Of a DNA stretch of 16,186 bases, positions 8,125 through 15,054 are shown piece after piece; within the stretch, counting starts at the first letter, position 1; every line of letters starts with the position of its first letter. The notes beneath the pieces are model-generated. The model did no database searches and was not told the DNA's origin. It saw nothing but the letters and a program-made list of their open reading frames with translations. Source of the DNA: Thermoflexus sp. (lineage in GTDB: Bacteria > Chloroflexota > Anaerolineae > Thermoflexales > Thermoflexaceae); the NCBI RefSeq assembly GCF_034432235.1, contig NZ_DAOUCJ010000024.1, forward strand, positions 1 to 16,186. Reading direction: 5' to 3'. The position numbers and the translations under genes are program-made.

Positions 8125-8201
8125 CCGGTTTGCCCGCTTCCCTTTCCCGCGATGACCCAGCGGAGATCCAGACCCTGATGAAGCCCCGCTCCCCACGGGG
8201 G

Positions 8202-8207
8202 TAAAAT
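8202..8207 (+). promoter_or_regulatory. -10 candidate for the helicase gene
   Basis: TAAAAT, five of six bases matching TATAAT, lies about 96 bases before the helicase start. Eighteen bases upstream ATGAAG shares only three bases with TTGACA. A short CCCC/GGGG stem just before it (8184-8200) could be a weak terminator for the esterase. Confidence 0.35.
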
Positions 8208-8302
8208 TCCCTTGCTTGCGGCGCTGACCGTTCCGAAGCGATCCTCCAGGGGTCGTCCCGAGGCGCGCGGACAGCCTCCGAATCCAAATCAGAAAGGGGA
8301 AT

Positions 8303-10375
8303 ATGGAACGCGGCCCGAAATCCTCCACGCCGACGATGTATCTGGTGAAAGGGCCACCGGGTTCGGGGAAATCCACGGTGGTGCCCTTTCTGCTGGCGGC
8401 ATGGGCGGATAAACCCGCCATGGTGGCCGTCCCCACTCGAGCGGCCGCCATCTCCCTGGCCTGGTATGTGAATCAACGGACCCGGGACGGGGTATATGAG
8501 CTGCCGCCGGATTTGCACCCGGATGTATATGCCTTCGCCGGGGGGCGCCAGCTGATCCTGCGGGGACGTGTGGGATACGCCGTGCGGGGCAGCCACACGC
8601 TTCCTTATGGGATGCTGGATGTGCACGTGGCCTACGTCACCACCGGCATCCTGATCCAGTATATCCTGAGCCAGGGCCTCTCCGGGATCTTCCCCATCGT
8701 CGATGAAATCCACCTCCGCCAGATGGAGGGGGACCTGGCCTTCGCCCTGATCCTGAAAGAAGGCTGCCCCTTCGCCGTGATGTCTGCCACCCTGGAGCAG
8801 GTGGAGGAACGGATCGCCCGCCTCGCGCGGCGGTTCGGATATGAGATCATCGAGATCGAGCTCCCCGCCCCCCAGTATCCCATCCGGATCATCGAGTGGC
8901 CGGTCCGCTTCCCCATCCGGGTCGACCAGCCCGCCCAGGTGGTCCTGAAAACCCTGCGGCGCTACCGGCATCTCAAATTCCAGGGCACCGAGGTGGAGGT
9001 CCGGGGGGATGAGATCCGGATCGCCCATCTGGGGATTCCCCTTCACGCCCTGATCTTCATGCCCGGCGTCCGGGAGATCGAAGCCACGGTGGAGGCGCTG
9101 CGATCGGAGTTCCGCAACGAGGTGATCCCCCTTTACGGGGCCATGGCCGTCAGCGAGCAGGAGGCGGTGGTGGAGAAAGCGGCCGACCGCAGCGAGACGC
9201 GCCTCTTCGTCAGCACCGAGCTGGCCGGGGTTTCCCTGACCATGAACGCGGGGCTGGTGCTGGACCTGGGACTGGTGCGCCGGAGCGAGGCCGACACCCG
9301 GGGGTTTGTCCGGCTGCCGGTGGTGCCGATCTCCCAGGCGGAGGCCGCCCAGCGGGCGGGGCGCGCCGGGCGGACGGCGCCGGGGATCTGCATCCGGTGC
9401 TTTCGGATGGAGGAGCTGCGGGAGGTCGCACGGCCGCCGGAGACCCTGCGCTCCTCGCCGGAACGGATCGTCCTGGTTGGCGCGGCCCTGGGGCTTTCCG
9501 TGCGGGAACTCCCCCTCCCCGACCCGCCCTCCCGGGAGGCGGTGGAAGAGGCCACCCGGCTGCTCCGGCGGCTGGAGGCGCTGGATCACCGGGGGCGGAT
9601 CACCCCGCGAGGCTATCAGATTCTGGAGCTGGGCCTTCCGGCCCGTCTGGCGGTTCCCCTGCTCACCGCCCAGGCGGCTGGGGAATCCGGAGAAATCCTG
9701 GACAGCCTGATCGCCGCGGTCTCCCTGCTCGCCGTCGGCCGTCCGTGGCGGCTGCCAGGCTATGGGCCACCGCCCAACCGCCAGGGGGATCTGAACGCCG
9801 CGATGGCCGCGCTGATCCGTTACATGCAGCGCTATAAGCAGGATCCCTCCGCGGCGGCCGAAGAAGCCCGGGCCCAGGGCTTCGCCGATCGCGTCCTGGA
9901 CGAAGCGGCGAACATCTACCTGCCGGATCTGCGATCCCGCATGCGCCTGCTCTTCGCGGAGGAAAACGGCCAGTGGAACCGCTCGATCCCGGAGCTGGTG
10001 GACGAACGGCGGCTGGCGGGGTATCTGGCCACCGGCTTCCCGGATATGGTGGGGCTGGTGGACTGGAAGCGGCGAGCCCTGGAGACGCCGGACGTGCTGT
10101 GCTGGATCGGGCGGGATTCCGGGTTCTGGCGGGCCTATGAGGAGGAACGCCCCCCCATGGCGATCGCCCTCTCCGGGACTTTCTCCGCCCAGGGGGCGCG
10201 GATCGCCACCGCGATGATCCCGGTGGATCCAGAAGATCTCATCCGGCTGGGGGTGGCCCGGGTGAAAGAGCGCCGGACCGTTCGGGTTCGGGGTCATGCC
10301 CATGAGGAGATCTTGCTCCTCTGGCGGGGCGTCGAGCGGACCATGGCCATCCGGATGATCGTGGAGCCGGAGTGA
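8303..10375 (+). CDS. DEIH-box superfamily 2 helicase, HrpA/HrpB-like
   Basis: A 690-residue cytoplasmic NTP-dependent helicase, likely acting on RNA. Visible motifs: I GPPGSGKST (17-25); Ia PTRAAA (44-49); Ib VTTGIL (112-117); II DEIH (134-137); III SAT (161-163); IV-like HALIFMPG (248-255); V STELAGVSLT (304-313); VI QRAGRAGR (350-357). The motif VI form and the absence of a Q motif place it with DExH RNA helicases such as HrpA and HrpB. After motif VI comes a winged-helix/ratchet-like helical part (about 380-480) and an unassigned C-terminal 200 residues. Odd points: DEIH instead of DEAH, an insertion of about 85 residues between motifs III and IV, and a length below HrpB (about 800) with no clear HrpB C-terminal domain. 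The start is ATG 8303 behind AAAGGGGA with short spacing; the domain begins almost at once, leaving little room for a later start. Function beyond helicase is not clear. Confidence 0.85.
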   Translation: MERGPKSSTPTMYLVKGPPGSGKSTVVPFLLAAWADKPAMVAVPTRAAAISLAWYVNQRTRDGVYELPPDLHPDVYAFAGGRQLILRGRVGYAVRGSHTLPYGMLDVHVAYVTTGILIQYILSQGLSGIFPIVDEIHLRQMEGDLAFALILKEGCPFAVMSATLEQVEERIARLARRFGYEIIEIELPAPQYPIRIIEWPVRFPIRVDQPAQVVLKTLRRYRHLKFQGTEVEVRGDEIRIAHLGIPLHALIFMPGVREIEATVEALRSEFRNEVIPLYGAMAVSEQEAVVEKAADRSETRLFVSTELAGVSLTMNAGLVLDLGLVRRSEADTRGFVRLPVVPISQAEAAQRAGRAGRTAPGICIRCFRMEELREVARPPETLRSSPERIVLVGAALGLSVRELPLPDPPSREAVEEATRLLRRLEALDHRGRITPRGYQILELGLPARLAVPLLTAQAAGESGEILDSLIAAVSLLAVGRPWRLPGYGPPPNRQGDLNAAMAALIRYMQRYKQDPSAAAEEARAQGFADRVLDEAANIYLPDLRSRMRLLFAEENGQWNRSIPELVDERRLAGYLATGFPDMVGLVDWKRRALETPDVLCWIGRDSGFWRAYEEERPPMAIALSGTFSAQGARIATAMIPVDPEDLIRLGVARVKERRTVRVRGHAHEEILLLWRGVERTMAIRMIVEPE

Positions 10376-10403
10376 CGGGCCGCCATCCGGGATGCCTCTC
10401 CGG

Positions 10404-10439
10404 CTTTCCCTCAAGAAGGCCTGAGGGGCTGAGGGGAAG
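10404..10439 (+). terminator. Stem-loop after the helicase, in a convergent gap
   Basis: CTTTCCCTCA (10404-10413) pairs with TGAGGGGAAG (10430-10439), ten pairs with one G-U. An inner alternative stem uses TGAGGG at 10422-10427. It lies 29 bases past the helicase stop in the gap facing the minus-strand dehydratase. No T run follows, so support is structural only. Confidence 0.4.
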
Positions 10440-10563
10440 GGCCATCTCGCCCTCCCTCATAGGAGCCCGGCGGCGTCATGGGCCTTCGATCCTTGCCGGG
10501 GGAAGGGCTTTCAGAGATCCAGGATGCCCGGAACGATCAAGAGGACGCCCGCGAGCGAAGCAC

Positions 10564-11604
10564 TCAGGGCGAGAAAGCGGGGCGGCCTCGGGCCAGCCGC
10601 TCGGCATACTGGCGCCGGTAGTATTCCTGGTATTCCCCGGACTTGATCTTCCGCCACCACCACTCGTTCTCCACATACCACCGCACGGTCTTCTCCAGCG
10701 CCTCATCCAGGGTATGCCGGCTCCGCCACCCCAGGGCCATGATCTTCGAAATATCCAGGGCATAGCGCCGGTCGTGCCCCGGCCGGTCCGGCACCAGCCG
10801 GATCAGCGAATAGGGCTTCCCCAATAGATCCAGGATCTTCTTCGCCACCTCCAGATTCGGCGTCGAGATCCCCGTCCCCAGGTTGTAGATCTCCCCCGGC
10901 TGCCCCTTCCGCAGGACCAGATCGATGCCCTCACAGTGATCCAGGACGTATTGATAGTCCCGCATCTGCTGGCCATCGCCGTAGATCGGCAGCGGCTCGT
11001 TGTCGATGGCGTTGGTGATGCACAGGGGAACGAACTTCTCCGGATACTGATAAGGGCCGATGTTGTTGGAGCCCCGGGTGATGGTCACCGGGACCCCAAA
11101 GCTCACGTGGTAGGCGAGGCAGAGGAGGTCCGCCCCCGCCTTGCTGGCCGAATAGGGACTGCGGGGCATCAGGGGATCCTGCTCCCTGGAGGCGCCCTCC
11201 AGGACCTCGCCGTAAACCTCATCGGTGGAGACCTGGTGATAACGCAGCCCGAAGATCCGGGCTGCTTCCAGCAGCACATAAGTCCCATAGACGTCTGTCT
11301 GGACGAAGCTCCCCGGCTCCATCAACGAGCGATCCACGTGGGATTCGGCGGCGAAGTTCACAATGGCCTCGATGCGATGGTCCCGGATCGCTTCGTGCAC
11401 TGCCCGGGCATCGCAGATGTCGCCACGGACGAAGGCGTAGCGGCCGCGGAACCGCTCCGCCACATCCTTCAGGTTGTCCAGGTTCCCCGCGTAGGTCAGC
11501 TTGTCATACACCAGCACATAGGCGTCGGGATACGTCTCCAGCGTCCAGCGCACGAAATTGGAGCCGATGAAGCCGGCCCCGCCCGCGATCATCAATCGCT
11601 TCAC
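10564..11604 (-). CDS. rfbB: dTDP-glucose 4,6-dehydratase
   Basis: Converts dTDP-glucose to dTDP-4-keto-6-deoxyglucose, the first committed step to dTDP-rhamnose and related deoxysugars, in the cytoplasm. The 346-residue protein is an extended short-chain dehydrogenase with NAD-binding GGAGFIGSN (8-16), YAGNLDNL (38-45), NFAAESHVDRS (83-93), the catalytic STDEVYGE (126-133) with T127, D128 and E129, and the Y151-x3-K155 pair in YSASK. SRGSNN-like TRGSNNIGPYQ (177-187) and MRDYQYVLDHC (214-224) fit this enzyme better than the UDP-galactose epimerase. The start is taken as GTG 11604 because GGGAGGAGG lies just before it on the minus strand; an upstream ATG at 11655 would add 17 unrelated residues. 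A perfect TATAAT lies at 11658-11663. No rmlA, rmlC or rmlD gene is adjacent, so the remaining pathway enzymes must be elsewhere. Confidence 0.93.
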   Translation of the reverse strand: MKRLMIAGGAGFIGSNFVRWTLETYPDAYVLVYDKLTYAGNLDNLKDVAERFRGRYAFVRGDICDARAVHEAIRDHRIEAIVNFAAESHVDRSLMEPGSFVQTDVYGTYVLLEAARIFGLRYHQVSTDEVYGEVLEGASREQDPLMPRSPYSASKAGADLLCLAYHVSFGVPVTITRGSNNIGPYQYPEKFVPLCITNAIDNEPLPIYGDGQQMRDYQYVLDHCEGIDLVLRKGQPGEIYNLGTGISTPNLEVAKKILDLLGKPYSLIRLVPDRPGHDRRYALDISKIMALGWRSRHTLDEALEKTVRWYVENEWWWRKIKSGEYQEYYRRQYAERLARGRPAFSP

Positions 11605-11657
11605 GTCCTCCTCCCGCAATGAGATCGCGATCCGCCCGGAGCGGATACTCCTCATCG

Positions 11658-11663
11658 ATTATA
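11658..11663 (-). promoter_or_regulatory. Consensus -10 box for rfbB
   Basis: A perfect TATAAT on the minus strand, 54 bases upstream of the GTG start of the dehydratase. The segment 17 bases further up (CCGCCT) does not resemble a -35 box. Confidence 0.5.
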
Positions 11664-11818
11664 GCGGAGGGTCGAAGAAGAGGCGGGCAGCTTCATCGAC
11701 GCCTCCCGCGCCCCCCATCCCGCTCCCGCTATGCGCGCTTTCCCCATAGCCCCTCCCATCCCCTGAAGAGAGGGAAAACCGCCCCAGGGACAGGGCGCGC
11801 CAGGGCCATCCCAGCCGG

Positions 11819-11827
11819 TGTGGAAAA
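11819..11827 (+). promoter_or_regulatory. DnaA-box-like 9-mer 1
   Basis: TGTGGAAAA, reverse complement TTTTCCACA, one base from the TTATCCACA consensus. It is followed by C, as is the identical copy at 11905. Confidence 0.55.
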
Positions 11828-11862
11828 CGATGGGGAGAACCAGGGTTCAACCGATACGCTTG

Positions 11863-11871
11863 TGGGGATAA
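11863..11871 (+). promoter_or_regulatory. DnaA-box-like 9-mer 2
   Basis: TGGGGATAA differs from the consensus TGTGGATAA at one base. It starts 44 bases after box 1 and has the same orientation. Confidence 0.45.
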
Positions 11872-11904
11872 ACGCCCAAAGATCGGGGATTTCCGAGGCG
11901 AAGC

Positions 11905-11913
11905 TGTGGAAAA
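11905..11913 (+). promoter_or_regulatory. DnaA-box-like 9-mer 3
   Basis: A second exact TGTGGAAAA, 42 bases after box 2 and in the same orientation. Confidence 0.55.
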
Positions 11914-11916
11914 CAT

Positions 11917-11925
11917 TGGGGAAAA
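11917..11925 (+). promoter_or_regulatory. DnaA-box-like 9-mer 4
   Basis: TGGGGAAAA, two bases from consensus, starts 12 bases after box 3, close to one helical turn; such a close pair could bind DnaA cooperatively. Confidence 0.4.
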
Positions 11926-11953
11926 CCGCCAGGTTAAAGGAGCACGCCATGGA

Positions 11954-11982
11954 TTGCTGGGGAGATGGGTCCCGGATAAAAT
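11954..11982 (+). promoter_or_regulatory. dnaA: Candidate dnaA promoter
   Basis: TTGCTG (11954-11959), 17 bases, then TAAAAT (11977-11982). The -10 matches five of six bases and the spacing is ideal; the -35 has only the TTG core. It lies directly after the DnaA-box cluster, the arrangement expected for autoregulation. It would leave a leader of about 315 bases before dnaA, so a second, nearer promoter may exist. Confidence 0.4.
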
Positions 11983-12303
11983 CAAAGGCGCATGTCCCCG
12001 GATCCGGAGGCCCTGGCGCTTCGCCCGGGACGGAGCCCAAAAACGATGGCGGAGGGGGCGGGCCTCGTAGAGATCGAGCGAGAAGAATCGAAGAAAAAGG
12101 GCCTCCCTATGGGGACCAGAACGTTCAGGCTCCCTGTCTGGGTTTTCCCGATAGGCTTGAGGTTTCAGCCAAGGGATCCATTCCATCTCCCTCGTGAGCG
12201 CCCACCCAGATTCGCAACGCGATCAGCGCTTTGCCCAATCCATCCCACGCCACCCATACCGGTTAGGATGGGCGGATCCACGGGACTATGGGAGAACGGA
12301 AGG

Positions 12304-13641
12304 ATGACCGACATCCATCCCAGTGAAATCTGGCAAATCGTCCTGAATGAGCTCCAGTGGCAGATCCCCAAGCCCACTTTCGAGACATGGGTGAAAGGAA
12401 GCCAGGTAGTCTCGGTGCAGGGGGACACCTTCGTCATCGGGGTTCGCAGCGCTTATGCGCGGGACTGGCTGGAACACCGGCTGCGGACGGTGATCGCCCG
12501 CACGCTGACCGGAGTGATAGGGCGGCCGGTGACCGTCCATTTTGTGGTATATGAGAACGGCCAGGTGCGGCCCTCGGCCTCCAATCCGGGCGATGAAGAT
12601 GCGGGCGCCGCCTCCCCTTGGGCCCAGCGTCTGAACCCCCGCTACACCTTTGAGACCTTCGTGGTGGGGCCCAGCAACCGGCTGGCCCATGCGGCGGCGC
12701 TGGCAGTGGCGGAGCGGCCCGCCCAGACCTACAACCCGCTGTTCATCTATGGAGGCGTGGGGCTGGGCAAAACCCACCTTCTCCATGCGATCGGCCATGT
12801 CTGCCTGCGCAAAGGCCTGCGCGTCCTCTACGTCTCCTCAGAGGAATTCACTAACGACCTGATCAACGCCATCCGGGCCCAGACGACCGATCAGTTCCGC
12901 GACAAGTATCGCTCCATTGACGTGCTGCTGATCGATGACATCCAGTTCATTGCCGGCAAGGAGAGCACCCAGGAGGAGTTCTTCCATACGTTCAACACAC
13001 TGCACAGCAACGGCAAGCAGCTGGTGATCTCCAGCGACCGCCCGCCCCGCGCCCTGGTGACCCTGGAGGAGCGGCTTCGCTCGCGGTTCGAGTGGGGGCT
13101 GATCGCTGATATCCAGCCTCCCGATCTGGAGACCCGCATCGCGATCCTGCGGGCGAAAGCCGAGGGGCTGGCGATCCCCGTGCCCGACGACGTGATGGAG
13201 TTCATCGCCCGACAGATCCAGAGCAACATCCGGGAGCTGGAGGGGGCGTTGAACCGCGTGGTGGCCTACGCCCAGTTGATGGGCCTTCCGCTGACGATGG
13301 AGATCGCCACCAGTGCCCTGGCCGATCTGTTGCCCCGGCGCAAATCGATCTCCATCGATCAGATCATCCAGGTGGTGGCCGATTTCTATGGGGTTCCCGC
13401 GGAGGCCCTCCGTGGGCCGCGACGGAACAAGGAGCTGGTGCATCCACGACAGGTCGCCATGTATCTGGCCCGGGAGGAGACCGGGGCCTCTCTGCCCCAA
13501 ATCGGCGAGGCCTTTGGGGGCCGCGACCACACCACGGTGCTCTACGGCATTGAGAAGGTGCAGAGCGAGCTGGAGCACAACGAACGCCTGCGCCGCGAGA
13601 TCATGGCCCTCCGGGAGCGCCTTTACCGCGAGGAAAAGTAA
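12304..13641 (+). CDS. dnaA: Chromosomal replication initiator protein DnaA
   Basis: Binds DnaA boxes as an ATP-bound oligomer, opens the origin and helps load the replicative helicase. The 445-residue protein has domain I (about 1-80, beginning with an IWQIVLNEL helix), a short domain II (about 85-110), the AAA+ domain III with Walker A GGVGLGKTH (150-158), Walker B LLIDDIQF (208-215) and RLRSRFEWGL, and domain IV with the DNA-binding signature GRDHTTVLYGIEKV (406-419). All expected motifs are intact and the length is normal. The start is ATG 12304; GGGAG nine bases upstream is a fair ribosome site, and residue 1 matches where DnaA proteins begin. The open frame extends further upstream without homology. 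The gene stands alone: dnaN, recF and gyrB do not follow, and a hairpin lies after it. Confidence 0.98.
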   Translation: MTDIHPSEIWQIVLNELQWQIPKPTFETWVKGSQVVSVQGDTFVIGVRSAYARDWLEHRLRTVIARTLTGVIGRPVTVHFVVYENGQVRPSASNPGDEDAGAASPWAQRLNPRYTFETFVVGPSNRLAHAAALAVAERPAQTYNPLFIYGGVGLGKTHLLHAIGHVCLRKGLRVLYVSSEEFTNDLINAIRAQTTDQFRDKYRSIDVLLIDDIQFIAGKESTQEEFFHTFNTLHSNGKQLVISSDRPPRALVTLEERLRSRFEWGLIADIQPPDLETRIAILRAKAEGLAIPVPDDVMEFIARQIQSNIRELEGALNRVVAYAQLMGLPLTMEIATSALADLLPRRKSISIDQIIQVVADFYGVPAEALRGPRRNKELVHPRQVAMYLAREETGASLPQIGEAFGGRDHTTVLYGIEKVQSELEHNERLRREIMALRERLYREEK

Positions 13642-13969
13642 AAGCCGCGATATGGGTTTCCCCTCTGCGCCAAAGCGAGGCTGAAACACCTATCGGAGCC
13701 CTGTCCTCGCCCGCGACACGCTGCCCATCCGGGGGTCATGGCCTCCGGATGGCTTCCCCCCGCGCTGGGAAGGCGTGTCCCTCCCCACCCGCCCGATCAC
13801 CCCGCACCGATATCTCCACGCACTCCCGCATCGTTCTCCCACGCTCCTTCCCTATCGGTAGATCGTTCATCGAACCCCAGAGCCCCCGGAAGAGATCGCC
13901 CCCTCCCGCCGTCTATCATCTTCATGGGGCCATATGCTCCAGGCCCACGATCCTTCCTGGAGGCTTCCA
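13642..13969. other. Intergenic region after dnaA
   Basis: This 328-base stretch holds a terminator-like hairpin (13725-13752) and, near its end, TATCAT at 13914-13919, a possible -10 for the following lipoprotein gene without a recognisable -35. Open frames crossing it lack ribosome sites and give low-complexity Pro/Ser/Arg translations, so I see no gene. Confidence 0.6.
13725..13752 (+). terminator. Hairpin downstream of dnaA
   Basis: CCATCCGGGGG pairs with CCTCCGGATGG over eleven positions (one G-T wobble) around a six-base loop TCATGG, 84 bases past the dnaA stop. The bases after it are CTTCCCC, so there is no U run. It separates dnaA from the lipoprotein cassette. Confidence 0.45.
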
Positions 13970-14887
13970 ATGGGCCGTTTCGAACCGTCACGATGGGCCT
14001 TGCTTCCCCTGGCTGCTATTCTCTTCGCTTGCCAGGGGAAGCCGGCGGGATCGCCTGTGCCCGCCCACCCCACCTCTACCCGGCCGGCACCCACGGTCGC
14101 CCTCCCGCTGGCCACCCCCACCCCTCAGGCCGTGGCGCCCACTTCCTCCTCCCCCGCCGCCTGTCCGGAGGAACCCGACCGCTGGTCTCTCATCCCCATC
14201 GAATCCGGGGGAAAGCCGGTCTCCCCGCCCTCCCAGCGGATCGATCCGCCCTGCGTCTATGAGGCCCTGGCCCGGGACCTCGCCCGCACCCTGGTCCCGG
14301 CCCCCGACGCCCCCATCCCCTCCGTGGCCGATCGCACCCTCTCCGTCCCCTGGTTCTGGGCCCCGGGAACCGAGATCCCCCAGACCCAGGTGAGGCCAGA
14401 TCGCCCGGGCGACTTTGTGGCCTTCTACGACGCCCGGGGTCGAAAGATCGATGAGTTCTTCCTGCCCTACACGGCCGTCGCCACCGGGGATCCCGACTTC
14501 CCGGTCCTGGTTTACATCTATGATGATAAGCCTCAGGAGGCCTGGGGGACCCTGCACCGGGAAGGGGAGGAGGACCTCTGGGTTCGCTACGAGATCCAGG
14601 GCGGGGAGGTCGTCCGCTCCGTCATCGTGATGGTCTACGACGCCCAAGCCCGGCGCTGGGTGCCGGGGGCTTATCCCAGGAATGCGCCCACGCCCCGGGC
14701 GGTCCACGCCGTCCCGGCGGGGTCGGCGGAGCAGCTGGCGGGGCTGTTCGGCCTGCCCCTCTGGCGGCGGGGGGAGCTGCTCGCCCGCGCCGGCCTGAAG
14801 GATATCTTCCCCGATTCGGTCAACCCAGCGGCCCTGAAGCCGGCGGCGACGTTCGTGGTCAGCCCCGAGGGGATGGAAAGGAGATAA
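13970..14887 (+). CDS. Putative lipoprotein of an unrecognised family (paralog A)
   Basis: I do not recognise this family. The 305-residue product looks exported: a basic N-terminus, a hydrophobic stretch (9-20) and a lipobox LFAC with C21 as the likely lipidated cysteine. A Pro/Thr/Ala-rich stalk (22-64) follows, then a globular domain starting at CPEEP (C65). Conserved with the second paralog are IDPPCVYE (91-98, C95), VPWFW-PG (126-133), FYDARGRKIDE (152-162), PYTAVATGDPDFPVLVYIY (167-184 core) and a C-terminal KDIFPDSVN (277-285). C65 and C95 are the only cysteines of the domain and could form a disulfide. The start is ATG 13970 with GGAGG seven bases upstream; an in-frame ATG at 13934 lacks a site and would spoil the signal. 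The stop is five bases before a small signal-peptide gene, so the two are likely one transcript. Surface location is inferred; no catalytic motif is seen. Confidence 0.75.
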   Translation: MGRFEPSRWALLPLAAILFACQGKPAGSPVPAHPTSTRPAPTVALPLATPTPQAVAPTSSSPAACPEEPDRWSLIPIESGGKPVSPPSQRIDPPCVYEALARDLARTLVPAPDAPIPSVADRTLSVPWFWAPGTEIPQTQVRPDRPGDFVAFYDARGRKIDEFFLPYTAVATGDPDFPVLVYIYDDKPQEAWGTLHREGEEDLWVRYEIQGGEVVRSVIVMVYDAQARRWVPGAYPRNAPTPRAVHAVPAGSAEQLAGLFGLPLWRRGELLARAGLKDIFPDSVNPAALKPAATFVVSPEGMERR

Positions 14888-14892
14888 GCGCG

Positions 14893-15054
14893 ATGCGACG
14901 GATCGCCCTCCCCCTGTTCCTCCTTGCTCTCCTCCTGGGGCCGGCGGCGGGTTCCCCGCCCCCCGCCGCCACCCAGGGGGGCGATCATCTGGATGAAAGT
15001 ATCGAATCCCTAACCCTCACCGGAGGTGTCCGATGCGCGGGATCCGCACCCTGA
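14893..15054 (+). CDS. Small exported protein, 53 residues, possibly a remnant
   Basis: A short gene missed by length filters. ATG 14893 follows AAGGAG with nine bases of spacing. The product begins MRRIALPLFLLALLLGPAAG, a clear signal peptide with two arginines and a Leu-rich core, then a short Pro/Ala-rich part and an acidic segment (GDHLDESIES), ending in VRCAGSAP. It starts five bases after paralog A and its last 22 bases overlap the start of paralog B (ATG 15033), suggesting translational coupling. A similar signal-peptide gene follows paralog B, so this may be a shortened remnant of a longer partner, cut by the duplication that placed paralog B here. Its mature part would be only about 33 residues. 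I know no family for it. Confidence 0.55.
   Translation: MRRIALPLFLLALLLGPAAGSPPPAATQGGDHLDESIESLTLTGGVRCAGSAP

Larger units (their letters stand above)
11605..12303. other. Candidate replication origin (oriC) between rfbB and dnaA
   Basis: This 699-base gap upstream of dnaA has no convincing gene. Within 11738-12151 I see DnaA-box-like 9-mers: two identical TGTGGAAAA (11819, 11905), TGGGGATAA (11863) and TGGGGAAAA (11917), all in one orientation, and weaker opposite ones CTTTCCCCA (11738) and TTTTCCCGA (12143). The reference is TTATCCACA (reverse TGTGGATAA). Starts at 11819, 11863 and 11905 are 44 and 42 bases apart, about four helical turns, which puts them on one DNA face. Bacterial origins often lie beside dnaA. 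There is no long AT-rich stretch; the least GC-rich parts are near 11975-11990 and 12080-12100. If not an origin, the boxes would serve dnaA autoregulation. Confidence 0.6.

Noticed and set aside
8084..10414. Minus-strand open frame of 776 codons
   Set aside because: Shadow of the helicase; Gly/Pro/His/Arg-rich translation with no domain.
11659..12186. Minus-strand open frame of 175 codons in the dnaA upstream gap
   Set aside because: No ribosome site, no recognisable motif, and it overlaps the DnaA-like boxes and the candidate promoter.
13738..14393. Two overlapping plus-strand open frames after dnaA
   Set aside because: Both run into paralog A out of frame, give Pro/Ser/Arg-rich low-complexity sequence and lack ribosome sites.
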